This document shows positions 8,002-16,468 of a DNA stretch of 60,331 nt, one piece after another. The notes beneath the pieces are model-generated. The model searched no databases and was not told the DNA's origin. It was given only the letters and a program-made list of their open reading frames with translations. Source of the stretch: Clostridia bacterium (lineage in GTDB: Bacteria > Bacillota > Clostridia > Oscillospirales > CAG-272); the NCBI GenBank assembly GCA_017936565.1, contig JAGBFG010000020.1, positions 1 through 60,331 of the forward strand, given 5' to 3'. Made by a program: the position numbers and the translations under genes. Position 1 is the stretch's first letter; every line of letters begins with the position of its first letter.

Positions 8002-8493
8002 ATGAAAAAAATAGCCGTTATTATGGGAAGCGACAGCGATCTGCCTATTGTGCAAAAGGCAGTGGATATGTTGGCTTCCTTTTCTGTTCCTTATGAGGTG
8101 CACGTTTTTTCCGCGCACAGAACGCCCAAAGAGGCGGCAGAGTTCACCGCATCGGCGCGAAAGAACGGCTTTGGGGCCATTATTGCCGCGGCGGGCATGG
8201 CAGCTCATTTGGCAGGCGCTATTGCCGCTAACACGACTTTGCCCGTTATCGGTATTCCCGTTGCCTCGGGCGGTCTTGGCGGGCTTGACGCCTTGCTTGC
8301 CACCGTACAGATGCCCACGGGTATTCCCGTTGCTACCGTTGCGGTAAACGGCGCGGCAAACGCGGCGCTGCTTGCTATACAAATGCTCGCCATTGAGGAC
8401 GAGACCCTGGCGAAGGCGCTTGACGAGAAGCGCGCCTCTGATAAGGCGAAGGTCTTGGAAAAGGATGCGGCAATCGCAGCCAGATTAAACTAA
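8002..8493 (+). CDS. purE: 5-(carboxyamino)imidazole ribonucleotide mutase / AIR carboxylase
   Basis: Forms CAIR in de novo purine synthesis. At 163 residues it has normal PurE length, with the phosphate-binding MGSDSDLP at 8-15, the SAHRTP loop and GMAAHLAG (usually GGAAHLPG) in the active site. I start at the ATG 8002 after GAGAGGG; an upstream in-frame start lies inside the riboswitch terminator. First gene of the operon, directly controlled by the ZTP riboswitch. No purK follows in this operon; the enzyme may rely on a distant PurK or act on bicarbonate/CO2 directly as class II enzymes do. The HLAG variant is compatible with, but does not prove, the latter. Confidence 0.95.
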   Translation: MKKIAVIMGSDSDLPIVQKAVDMLASFSVPYEVHVFSAHRTPKEAAEFTASARKNGFGAIIAAAGMAAHLAGAIAANTTLPVIGIPVASGGLGGLDALLATVQMPTGIPVATVAVNGAANAALLAIQMLAIEDETLAKALDEKRASDKAKVLEKDAAIAARLN

Positions 8494-8526
8494 TTAAAAT
8501 TTTATCACATACAAGGAGAAGAAAAG

Positions 8527-9213
8527 ATGGAAAAGAAGTTGGTTTACACAGGAAAAACGAAGGACGTATTTGCCCTTGAAAACGGCAACTACCTTTTGAA
8601 ATTCAAGGACGATTGCACGGGTAAGGACGGCGTGTTTGATCCCGGCGAGAATGCGGTTGGCTTGACCATTGACGGCATTGGCGATGTCAACTTGCGTATG
8701 TCGGTTTATTTCTTTGAAAAGGTGAACGCCGCAGGCATTCGCACCCATTTTGTCAGCGCCGATTTGAAGAACACCACAATGGAAGTGCTTCCCGCGCGCG
8801 TGTTTGGCAAGGGTCTTGAAGTGATTTGCCGTTATAAAGCGGTAGGCTCCTTCTTGCGCCGCTACGGCGCTTATATTGAGGAAGGCGCAGACCTTCCCGC
8901 TTATGTGGAAATGACCTTTAAGGACGACGAAAAGGGCGATCCGCTTGTAACCGAGGACGGCTTGGCTTGCCTTGGCGTGATGAACCACGAGCAATATGAG
9001 GACACCAAGGCAATGACCCAGAAGATTACTGCTATTGTGGCAGAGGAGCTTGCCAAGAAGGGTCTTGTGCTTTACGACATCAAATTTGAATTTGGCTATG
9101 GCAAAAACGGTGAGGTTATGCTGATTGACGAAATTTCCTCCGGCAATATGCGTGTATACAAGGACGGCAAGTACGTTGATCCTGTGACGCTTTCCAAGCT
9201 CTTTTTTGCTTGA
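8527..9213 (+). CDS. purC: SAICAR synthase
   Basis: Phosphoribosylaminoimidazole-succinocarboxamide synthase joins CAIR and aspartate with ATP. The 228-residue chain is typical of the short bacterial type. Visible motifs are YTGKTKDVF at 7-15 (nucleotide loop), the [14 protein letters not shown] block, and the C-terminal [24 protein letters not shown], which holds the metal-binding aspartate and glutamate and the substrate loop. The start follows AAGGAGAAGAAAAG. It is 33 bp after purE and 36 bp before the purF-like gene. Confidence 0.95.
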   Translation: MEKKLVYTGKTKDVFALENGNYLLKFKDDCTGKDGVFDPGENAVGLTIDGIGDVNLRMSVYFFEKVNAAGIRTHFVSADLKNTTMEVLPARVFGKGLEVICRYKAVGSFLRRYGAYIEEGADLPAYVEMTFKDDEKGDPLVTEDGLACLGVMNHEQYEDTKAMTQKITAIVAEELAKKGLVLYDIKFEFGYGKNGEVMLIDEISSGNMRVYKDGKYVDPVTLSKLFFA

Positions 9214-9249
9214 TTTTTATCAAGAGGAAAGAGGAAAAAGGAGAAATTT

Positions 9250-10674
9250 ATGGGCGGTTTTTTCGGAATAACGGCTAAAAAGGACTGCGTGCAGGACGTG
9301 TTTTTCGGGGTGGATTATCACTCTCATTTAGGCAAGGAGCGGGCAGGGATGGCGTCCTTGATGCCGGATGGCTATTTTGAGAGGGAAATTCACAACATTG
9401 AAAACTCCCCCTTTCGCACGAAGTTTGACGATATCGCGCATCGCTTGCAGGGAAATGCCTGCATCGGCTGTATCAGCGACGAGTACCCTCAGCCGCTTCT
9501 CATTCACTCCAAGTTCGGACATTATGCCATCAGCCTTGTGGGCGCTGTGATGAACTGCGAGGAGCTGGCAAAACGCGAGCTGAGAGAGGGCAACGGCATT
9601 TTTCAGTGTATGAGCGGCAACCGCGTCAACGCCTTGGACGTGATAGCGGCGCTGATTGAATGCAAGGAAACGCTGACGGATGGCATTCGCTTTGCCCAAG
9701 AGCAGATTGAGGGCTCGGCAAACCTGTTGCTTTTAACCGAGAAGGGCGAGCTTATCGTCGCAAGGGACAAGGACGGGCGCATTCCCATTTCCGTGGGCAA
9801 GAGCCGTGAGGGATATGCGGTATCCTTTGAGTCTTTTGCCTATGAGAAGCTTGGCTATGAAACGGTCAAGGAGCTTCGCTCGGGCGAAATCGTGTGCCTG
9901 ATGCCGACCTCTCTTGAGGTTTTGTTTGAGGGATACGAGGAAGAGAAAATTTGCGCGTTCCTTTGGACCTATTACGGCTTTCCCACCGCCATTTACGACA
10001 ACGTTAACGTTGAGGTGATGCGGGTACGCAACGGCGCTATTATGGCAGAGAACGAGAAGAGAAACGGAACGCTGCCCGAGGTCGACTACGTGTGCGGTGT
10101 GCCCGATTCGGGAACGCCTCATGCCATTGGGTACGCAACAAGCAGCGGCAAGCCCTTTGCCCGCCCCTTTATCAAATATACGCCCGCTTGGGCAAGAAGC
10201 TTTATTCCTACCAACAAAAAGGAACGGGAAAAGATTGCGAAAATGAAGCAAATTCCTGTCAAGGAGCTGATTGAGGACAAGGACCTGCTTTTTGTGGACG
10301 ACAGCATCGTGCGCGGCACGCAGCTGGGCGAAACGGTAGACTTCCTTTACCAGAACGGCGCAAAGTCGGTGCATATCCGCTCCGCCTGTCCGCCGATTAT
10401 GTATGGCTGCAAATACCTGAACTTCTCGCGCAACACGGGAGATATGGACCTGCTTGCCCGAAAGGTGATTATGGAGCTTGAGGGTGAAGAGGGCTTTTCT
10501 CACATCGAGGAATACAGCGATGGCACCACTGAGCGCGGCAAGAAATTCCGCGCGGCGATTTGCGAGAGATTGCATTTTGACTCCTTGGAGTTCCAGACCC
10601 TGGACGGCATCGTGAAGGCAATCGGGCGCCCCGCCTGCCGCCTTTGCACGTATTGCTGGAATGGCAAGGAATAA
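9250..10674 (+). CDS. purF: Amidophosphoribosyltransferase homologue lacking the glutaminase cysteine
   Basis: Expected to make phosphoribosylamine from PRPP, the first purine step. The C-terminal phosphoribosyltransferase half is intact: VPDSGTPHAIGYA, the phosphate loop region ARPFIKYTPAWARSFI, and LLFVDDSIVRGTQ (about 346-358). The N-terminal Ntn-hydrolase fold is recognisable, but the residue after Met1 is Gly (MGGFFGI) where glutamine-dependent PurF has Cys, and the Arg of the RYST motif, the NGN and the SDTE segments are also replaced (ISDEYPQP, GAVMN, GNRVNALDV). C-terminal cysteines (CPPIMYGCKY, ACRLCTYC) could bind a cluster or metal. Glutaminase activity is therefore doubtful; ammonia could be the donor. 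Length 474 is normal. This subtype recurs in Clostridia. Confidence 0.85.
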   Translation: MGGFFGITAKKDCVQDVFFGVDYHSHLGKERAGMASLMPDGYFEREIHNIENSPFRTKFDDIAHRLQGNACIGCISDEYPQPLLIHSKFGHYAISLVGAVMNCEELAKRELREGNGIFQCMSGNRVNALDVIAALIECKETLTDGIRFAQEQIEGSANLLLLTEKGELIVARDKDGRIPISVGKSREGYAVSFESFAYEKLGYETVKELRSGEIVCLMPTSLEVLFEGYEEEKICAFLWTYYGFPTAIYDNVNVEVMRVRNGAIMAENEKRNGTLPEVDYVCGVPDSGTPHAIGYATSSGKPFARPFIKYTPAWARSFIPTNKKEREKIAKMKQIPVKELIEDKDLLFVDDSIVRGTQLGETVDFLYQNGAKSVHIRSACPPIMYGCKYLNFSRNTGDMDLLARKVIMELEGEEGFSHIEEYSDGTTERGKKFRAAICERLHFDSLEFQTLDGIVKAIGRPACRLCTYCWNGKE

Positions 10675-10735
10675 TGTAAAAAACGATTTACATAGACGAA
10701 TAACACAAAACATATGACACGAAAGGGATAACGAG

Positions 10736-11776
10736 ATGAAGGATTCAAGATCGGAAAGCTATGCCAAGGCGGGCGTTGATATTACAGCGGGGTATCGCGC
10801 TGTTGAATTGATGAAGGCGCACATCGGCAGAACCATGAATGAGGGCGTTTGCTCGGACGTTGGCGGGTTCGGCGGCTTGTTTGAGCCCAATATCAGCGGT
10901 ATGGAAAAGCCCATTTTGGTTAGCGGAACGGACGGCGTTGGCACGAAGTTAAAGCTTGCCTTTTGCTTAGATAAACACGACACAGTGGGAATTGACTGCG
11001 TGGCAATGTGCGTCAACGACGTCATTTGCTGTGGCGCGCAGCCCCTTTTCTTCTTGGACTATATTGCCTGCGGAAAGAACATTCCTGAGAGAATTGCCTC
11101 CATCGTTTCGGGCGTTGCGGAAGGCTGTGTGCAGTCCGGCGCCGCTCTTATCGGCGGAGAAACGGCGGAAATGCCCGGCTTCTATCCCGAGAATGAATAT
11201 GACTTGGCGGGCTTTGCCGTGGGTATGGTGGACAAAAAGAAAATTTTGCGTCCTGAAACGATGGAGTCGGGGGATGTTATCATTGCCCTGCGTTCCAGCG
11301 GCGTTCATTCCAACGGCTTCTCTTTGGTAAGAAAGGTGTTTGGCGTTGGCGAGAAGGACATTACAAGCCCCGTTGATTTCCTTGGCGGAAAGAGCGTGGG
11401 TGAGACGCTTCTGACGCCCACCAAGATTTACGTGAAGCCCATTATGGCGCTTTTGAAGGAAGTGACAGTTCGCTCCATTTCTCATATCACGGGCGGCGGC
11501 TTCTATGAGAACATTCCGCGTAGCATCCCGCAGGGCTTTGGCGCGAAAATTGAGAAGACGGCAATTTCCGTTCTTCCCATTTTTGAGCTTTTGGCAAAGA
11601 CGGGCGACATTCCCGAAAGAGATATGTTCAACACCTTTAATATGGGCGTTGGTATGAGCGTTGTGGTGAAGAAGGATGAGGCTGACAAGGCGCTTTCTGT
11701 TCTTCGCGCCAACGGCGAGGAAGCTTATATTATGGGTGAGGTCGTTAAGGGTGCGGAGGGTGTTACCTTATGCTGA
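10736..11776 (+). CDS. purM: Phosphoribosylformylglycinamidine cyclo-ligase (AIR synthetase)
   Basis: Closes the imidazole ring of FGAM to give AIR using ATP. The 346 residues match the family. Near the N-terminus [12 protein letters not shown] binds nucleotide; later come the hinge [14 protein letters not shown], the [25 protein letters not shown] core, [12 protein letters not shown] and [11 protein letters not shown], then [12 protein letters not shown]. The start follows GAAAGGG. Its last 7 bases overlap the start of the FNT channel gene, so the two are translationally linked. Confidence 0.96.
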   Translation: MKDSRSESYAKAGVDITAGYRAVELMKAHIGRTMNEGVCSDVGGFGGLFEPNISGMEKPILVSGTDGVGTKLKLAFCLDKHDTVGIDCVAMCVNDVICCGAQPLFFLDYIACGKNIPERIASIVSGVAEGCVQSGAALIGGETAEMPGFYPENEYDLAGFAVGMVDKKKILRPETMESGDVIIALRSSGVHSNGFSLVRKVFGVGEKDITSPVDFLGGKSVGETLLTPTKIYVKPIMALLKEVTVRSISHITGGGFYENIPRSIPQGFGAKIEKTAISVLPIFELLAKTGDIPERDMFNTFNMGVGMSVVVKKDEADKALSVLRANGEEAYIMGEVVKGAEGVTLC

Positions 11777-12408
11777 AAAGAGAGGTTATCAAAGGCTTCT
11801 TAGCGGGGCTTTGTATTGCGCTTGGCGGCGCCGTTTATCTTGCTTCGGACATCAAGTTTGTGGGCGCAATCTTCTTCTCAGTTGCCCTTTTAACCATTTG
11901 CTATTTCGGCTTTTCGCTTTATACGGGCAAGGTTGGAAATCTGGTGCATCACCATAAGGGGAGCGACCTTGGAGCGCTTTTTGCGGGGCTTCTTGGCAAC
12001 CTTCTCGGTTGCGTTGTCTTTGGAACGCTCGTGCGCTTCGGCTTGCCCGCGCTTGCCGCGAAGGCAGAGACGCTCTCTGCCGCAAAGCTTGGCGAAACGG
12101 GACCTGAGGCTCTGATCCGCAGCTTTTTCTGCGGGGTGCTGATGTTCGTTGCCGTCTGGATTTTCCAGAACAAAAAGACGGTGCTTGGCATTTTTATTTG
12201 CATTCCCGTGTTTATTCTCAGCGGCTTTGAGCACTCGGTTGCCAATATGTTCTATTTCGCGACGGGGGCTTCGTATTCCTTGCAAACCCTTCTTTACACC
12301 CTTCTTCTCGTTCTCGGAAACAGCCTTGGCTCTTGGGTCATCCCCGCCTTGCTGCTTGCGGTAGAGGAAAAAAAGGAGCCCCAAGAGAAGGAAGGAACGG
12401 AAAAATGA
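11770..12408 (+). CDS. Formate/nitrite transporter (FNT) family channel
   Basis: A 212-residue integral membrane protein with about six helices. The first helix block [18 protein letters not shown], the helix-2 break and loop around [12 protein letters not shown], and the histidine-bearing [13 protein letters not shown] are FNT family marks (FocA, NirC, HSC). The family forms pentameric channels for small monovalent anions. Its position inside a purine operon, overlapping purM by 7 bases and purN by 4, and sharing the transcript with fhs, points to formate uptake or balance feeding 10-formyl-THF. It is shorter than FocA (about 285), though other bacterial FNT proteins of about 210 exist. The substrate is inferred from context. 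Confidence 0.88.
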   Translation: MLKREVIKGFLAGLCIALGGAVYLASDIKFVGAIFFSVALLTICYFGFSLYTGKVGNLVHHHKGSDLGALFAGLLGNLLGCVVFGTLVRFGLPALAAKAETLSAAKLGETGPEALIRSFFCGVLMFVAVWIFQNKKTVLGIFICIPVFILSGFEHSVANMFYFATGASYSLQTLLYTLLLVLGNSLGSWVIPALLLAVEEKKEPQEKEGTEK

Positions 12409-13025
12409 GCAATCAAACGAAGATAGCCGTCCTGGTTTCGGGCGGTGGCACAAACCTGCAAGCCTTGATAAACGCAGAAAAGAGTGGCGTTCTGACAAGC
12501 GGCACCATTTCTCTTGTCATTGCCGACAAGGAAGAGGCTTACGCCCTTGTTCGCGCCAAGGAAGCGGGTATTCCGACGCGGGCGGTTGTGAAAAAGTCCT
12601 TTTCATCCAAGGAAGCCTTTGAAAAAGCCCTGACGGACACCCTGTCGGAATTTGGTATTGAGGTCATTGTGCTTGCGGGCTTTATGTGCATTTTGAGTGA
12701 GGACTTCACCAAGAAATTCCCGAAACGGATTTTGAACGTACATCCTTCCCTGATACCTTCCTTTTGCGGAGAGGGCTTTTTCGGGCTTCGCGTGCACGAG
12801 GCGGCGCTTTCCTACGGCGTGAAGGTGACGGGGGCAACGGTGCATTACGTCAACGAGATTGCCGACGGCGGCGAAATCATTTTACAAAAGGCGGTTGCCA
12901 TACAAGAGGGCGACACGCCCGAGATTCTGCAAAGACGCGTGATGGAAGAGGCGGAATGGATACTGCTTCCCCAAGCGGCAGAATTGGTTTCCCGCAGAAT
13001 CAGAGAAGAAAAGACTCCCGACTGA
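12405..13025 (+). CDS. purN: Phosphoribosylglycinamide formyltransferase
   Basis: Transfers the formyl group of 10-formyl-THF to GAR. The 206 residues begin KIAVLVSGGGTNLQAL (phosphate loop), then VLAGFMCILSEDF, the NVHPSLIPSF loop with catalytic Asn and His, and the GATVHYVNEIADGGEII aspartate motif. The ATG at 12405 overlaps the FNT stop in an ATGA and is preceded by AAGGAACGG, which fixes the start despite a longer open frame. It directly consumes the product of fhs, encoded at the end of the operon. Confidence 0.95.
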   Translation: MSNQTKIAVLVSGGGTNLQALINAEKSGVLTSGTISLVIADKEEAYALVRAKEAGIPTRAVVKKSFSSKEAFEKALTDTLSEFGIEVIVLAGFMCILSEDFTKKFPKRILNVHPSLIPSFCGEGFFGLRVHEAALSYGVKVTGATVHYVNEIADGGEIILQKAVAIQEGDTPEILQRRVMEEAEWILLPQAAELVSRRIREEKTPD

Positions 13026-13069
13026 GAACGTCTCGAAAAAGAAAATAAATGCAGAAAAGGAAAAGAAAA

Positions 13070-13792
13070 ATGAATATTTACGAAACGAAAACGATGGGCG
13101 AGCGCCTTTTGGGCAATGCATACGCGGGGCGCGGTATTGTCATTGGTAAAACCGAGGATGGAAAGAATGCGGCGGTTGCTTACTTCATTATGGGAAGAAG
13201 CGAAAACAGCCGTAACCGCGTATTTACCTTGAAGGACGAGGTTCTTTACACAGAGCCCTACGATGTCACCAAGGTCAAGGACCCTTCCTTGATTATTTAC
13301 GCCGCCCTGCGTAAATATGAAAACAAGCTTGTTGTTACAAACGGCGACCAGACGGACACCGTTTATGAATATTTGAAGGCGGGCAAGTGCTTTGGCTCGG
13401 CATTGGCTACAAGAGATTTCGAGCCCGATGCTCCCAACTTCACCCCTCGTATCAGCGGTATGCTGACCTTTGGCGAGGGCGATTTTACTTATGAAATGAG
13501 CATTTTGAAGAGCATTGACGAGAAGGGAAGCGCCACGGCAAGACACCTTTTCTCTTATCCTGCGCAAAACGGTCTCGGTCATTTTATTCACACCTACGTC
13601 AAGGACGGAAATCCCCTGCCCACCTTCCAGGGTGAGCCCGAGAGAGTTTACATTCCCTCGGATATGGAAGTCTTTGCCAAGGATATCTGGGAAAGCTTAG
13701 ACGAAGAGAACAAAATTTCTCTTTACGTGCGGTATACATCCTTGGCTGACGGCAGCTACAAGGATATTTGCATTAACAAAAACCAAGCCTGA
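13070..13792 (+). CDS. purO: IMP cyclohydrolase, archaeal PurO type
   Basis: Catalyses ring closure of FAICAR to IMP, the last step of the pathway. The 240-residue product matches the PurO-like family (PF07826): GRGIVIGKTEDGKNAAVAY at the N-terminus, then GRSENSRNRVF, DPSLIIYAALR, VTNGDQTDT, PNFTPRISGML and GHFIHTYVKDGNPLPTFQGEP. It is unrelated in sequence to the cyclohydrolase domain of PurH. It is followed by a free-standing AICAR transformylase, so the two PurH activities are on separate chains here. Start at 13070 after AAAAGGAAAAG, rather than 7 codons earlier. Confidence 0.88.
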   Translation: MNIYETKTMGERLLGNAYAGRGIVIGKTEDGKNAAVAYFIMGRSENSRNRVFTLKDEVLYTEPYDVTKVKDPSLIIYAALRKYENKLVVTNGDQTDTVYEYLKAGKCFGSALATRDFEPDAPNFTPRISGMLTFGEGDFTYEMSILKSIDEKGSATARHLFSYPAQNGLGHFIHTYVKDGNPLPTFQGEPERVYIPSDMEVFAKDIWESLDEENKISLYVRYTSLADGSYKDICINKNQA

Positions 13793-13851
13793 TAACGCTC
13801 GAAAACATTAAAAACTGGAATAAAAAGCCAAACGGCAGAATGGAGAAAACA

Positions 13852-15036
13852 ATGACAGAACTTGCCTTAAAGTATGGATGCAACCCCAACCAAACCCCCT
13901 CTCGTATTTTTATGGATAACGGAGAAGAATTGCCCGTTACCATTTTGTCCGGACGTCCCGGCTACATCAACTTTTTAGACGCCTTTAACGCATGGCAGCT
14001 GGTGAAGGAGCTGAAAGCGGCTCTTTCTCTTCCTGCCGCCGCTTCCTTCAAGCACGTCAGCCCCACCTCTGCGGCTGTTGGCATTCCGCTTTCCGACACC
14101 TTGAAGAAGGCTTGCTTTGTTGACGACGTGGAAGGGCTTGACGAGTCCCCCTTGGCTTGCGCTTATGCCCGCGCAAGAGGAACAGACCGTATGTGCTCCT
14201 TCGGCGATTTCGTTGCGCTTTCCGACGTTTGCGACGTCACCACCGCCCGTCTTATCGAACGCGAGGTTTCCGACGGCGTTATCGCTCCCGGCTATGAGCC
14301 TGAGGCACTTGAAATTCTGAAAACGAAGCGCAAGGGCAACTACAATATCGTGCAGATTGACCCTGACTACACGCCCGCTCCCATTGAGCGCAAGCACGTA
14401 TACGGCATCACCTTTGAGCAGGGAAGAAACGAATACAAGATTGACGCTTCCTGCTTGGAAAACGTGGTGACCGCCAACAAGAATATGCCCGAAGAGGCAA
14501 AGCGTGACCTTGTGATTGCCTTGATTACCCTGAAATACACCCAGTCCAACTCCGTTTGCTTCGCTTACGGCGGACAGGCTATCGGTGTTGGCGCGGGACA
14601 GCAATCCCGTATTCACTGCACGCGCCTTGCCGGCGGCAAGGCAGACACTTGGTTCTTGCGCCAATATGAGAAGGTGTTGAACCTGCCCTTTTTGCCCGAT
14701 TTGAAGCGCCCTGACAGAGATAACGTCATTGACGGATATATCAACAAAAACGAAGAGGACGTTTGCGCTGACGGCGTTTGGCAGAGATATTTCACTCACC
14801 GCCCCGAGCCCTTGACCGAGGAGGAGGCAAAGGCGTATTTAGCAAGCATTGACGGCGTTTCCCTCGCATCCGACGCCTTCTTCCCCTTTGGCGACAACAT
14901 TGAAAGAGCCAAGAGAAGCGGCGTTTCCTACATCGCCGAGCCCGGTGGCTCTATTCGCGACAATGAGGTTGTGGCGGTTTGCGACAAATATAACATTACA
15001 ATGGCTATGACGGGCTTCCGTCTTTTCCACCACTAA
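13852..15036 (+). CDS. Free-standing AICAR transformylase (PurH C-terminal domain homologue)
   Basis: Formylates AICAR with 10-formyl-THF to give FAICAR. The protein starts directly at the transformylase domain, LALKYGCNPNQTPSRI (compare LRYGENPHQ in PurH), and carries SFKHVSPTSAA with the catalytic Lys-His pair, the FVDDVEGLDESPLACAYARA region, VCFAYGGQAIGVGAGQQSR (the folate/AICAR loop) and AFFPFGDNIERA near the end. There is no N-terminal IMP cyclohydrolase domain. At 394 residues it is longer than the isolated PurH domain (about 325) through insertions. I prefer the ATG at 13852 because GGAG lies 8 bases upstream; an ATG 4 codons earlier overlaps that site. Confidence 0.9.
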   Translation: MTELALKYGCNPNQTPSRIFMDNGEELPVTILSGRPGYINFLDAFNAWQLVKELKAALSLPAAASFKHVSPTSAAVGIPLSDTLKKACFVDDVEGLDESPLACAYARARGTDRMCSFGDFVALSDVCDVTTARLIEREVSDGVIAPGYEPEALEILKTKRKGNYNIVQIDPDYTPAPIERKHVYGITFEQGRNEYKIDASCLENVVTANKNMPEEAKRDLVIALITLKYTQSNSVCFAYGGQAIGVGAGQQSRIHCTRLAGGKADTWFLRQYEKVLNLPFLPDLKRPDRDNVIDGYINKNEEDVCADGVWQRYFTHRPEPLTEEEAKAYLASIDGVSLASDAFFPFGDNIERAKRSGVSYIAEPGGSIRDNEVVAVCDKYNITMAMTGFRLFHH

Positions 15037-15076
15037 TAAAGAAGCAAGCCGCTTTTAGCGGCAGAACGGAGAACAT

Positions 15077-16345
15077 ATGAAGATTTTGGTCGTTGGCGGT
15101 GGCGGACGAGAGCACGCCATTATCAAGAAGCTGAAGGAAAACAAAGAGGTAGAAGTCATTTACGCTCTGCCCGGCAACGGCGGAATGGCGAAGGATGCCA
15201 TCCTCGTTCCTATCGGCGCGAAGGAGATTGATAAGATTGTTGCCTTCGCGGTGGAAAACAACATTGATTACGCGGTTGTTGCTCCTGATGATCCGTTGGT
15301 GCTTGGCGCGGTTGACGCCTTAGAGGAAAAGGGCATTCCTTGCTTTGGGCCTCGAAAGGACGCCGCTATCATTGAGGGAAGCAAGATTTTTTCTAAAAAT
15401 CTGATGAAGAAATACGGCATTCCCACAGCCGCTTACGAGGTCTTTGAGAACGCCAAGGACGCCATAGACTATCTTGAAACAGCCTCTCTTCCCATCGTTA
15501 TCAAGGCAGACGGGCTTGCTCTTGGCAAGGGTGTTATCATTGCCAACACCAAGGAAGAGGCAGTGGGTGCGGTGCGTTCTATGATGGAAGAGGGCGTCTT
15601 TGGCGCCAGCGGAAGCCGCGTTGTCGTGGAAGAGTTTTTGACGGGTCCTGAGGTTTCCGTCTTGTCCTTTACAGACGGGAAGACCGTTGTACCTATGGTT
15701 TCCTCGATGGACCACAAGAGAGCGAAGGACAACGATGAGGGCTTGAACATGGGCGGAATGGGTACTATCGCCCCCAACCCCTATTATACGGACGAGATTG
15801 CCAAGGAATGTATGGAAACCATTTTCCTGCCCACCATTCGCGCGATGAAGGCGGAGGGCAGAGAATTCCGCGGATGTCTTTATTTCGGTCTGATGCTCAC
15901 GCCCAAGGGTCCCAAGGTGATTGAATACAACTGCCGCTTCGGCGACCCCGAAACCCAAGTGGTTTTGCCGTTGCTGGAAAGCGACCTTCTGACTATTATG
16001 CAAGCCACTACCAAGGGCGAATTGACCGAAGAGATAGTGAAATTCAAAAGTGACGCCGCTTGCTGTGTGGTGATGGCGTCCGAGGGATATCCCGTTTCTT
16101 ACAAGTCGGGCTTTGAAATTACGATGGCACAAGAGGTGGAAGACACCGTTTACGTGGCAGGGGCAAGGCTCGAAGAGGGCAAGGTCTTAACCGCGGGCGG
16201 GCGTGTGCTTGGTGTTGTTGCCGTTGCCAAGACCTTGGAAGAAGCCATTGCCGCGGCGTACGGGAACGTTCAAAGGGTTCATTTTGAAAACGCCTATTAT
16301 CGCAAGGACATTGGCAAGAGGGCATTAGAAGCGACCAAGTGCTGA
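15077..16345 (+). CDS. purD: Phosphoribosylamine-glycine ligase (GAR synthetase)
   Basis: ATP-grasp enzyme joining phosphoribosylamine and glycine. It has the normal 422 residues, with VVGGGGREHAIIKKL at 4-18, GPRKDAAIIEGSKIFSKNLMKKYGIPTA entering the ATP-grasp fold, IKADGLALGKGVIIA (ATP lysine), GMGTIAPNPYY, and YNCRFGDPETQVVLPLL, which supplies the Mg ligands. It would take over unstable phosphoribosylamine made by the PurF homologue of the same operon. Good start signal ACGGAGAACAT. Confidence 0.96.
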   Translation: MKILVVGGGGREHAIIKKLKENKEVEVIYALPGNGGMAKDAILVPIGAKEIDKIVAFAVENNIDYAVVAPDDPLVLGAVDALEEKGIPCFGPRKDAAIIEGSKIFSKNLMKKYGIPTAAYEVFENAKDAIDYLETASLPIVIKADGLALGKGVIIANTKEEAVGAVRSMMEEGVFGASGSRVVVEEFLTGPEVSVLSFTDGKTVVPMVSSMDHKRAKDNDEGLNMGGMGTIAPNPYYTDEIAKECMETIFLPTIRAMKAEGREFRGCLYFGLMLTPKGPKVIEYNCRFGDPETQVVLPLLESDLLTIMQATTKGELTEEIVKFKSDAACCVVMASEGYPVSYKSGFEITMAQEVEDTVYVAGARLEEGKVLTAGGRVLGVVAVAKTLEEAIAAAYGNVQRVHFENAYYRKDIGKRALEATKC

Positions 16346-16397
16346 ATGCTAAACGGTAAAAGCTGTTAAATGTAAAGAACTATTTGCAATTCGGACG

Positions 16398-16456
16398 CAG
16401 ACGACAGGTCTGCGGTGGTACTATAAAAGAAAGGATGCACTTTCGCAACACGAAAG
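16398..16456 (+). other. Two small hairpins in the purD-purL gap
   Basis: GCAGAC/GTCTGC around GACAG (16398-16414) and CTTTCG/CGAAAG around CAACA (16440-16456). Neither has a U-tract. The second ends at the AGAGG ribosome binding site of purL, so it may tune purL translation or RNA stability. The 123-bp gap otherwise holds nothing visible. Confidence 0.45.
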
Positions 16457-16468
16457 AGGCGATAAGAG

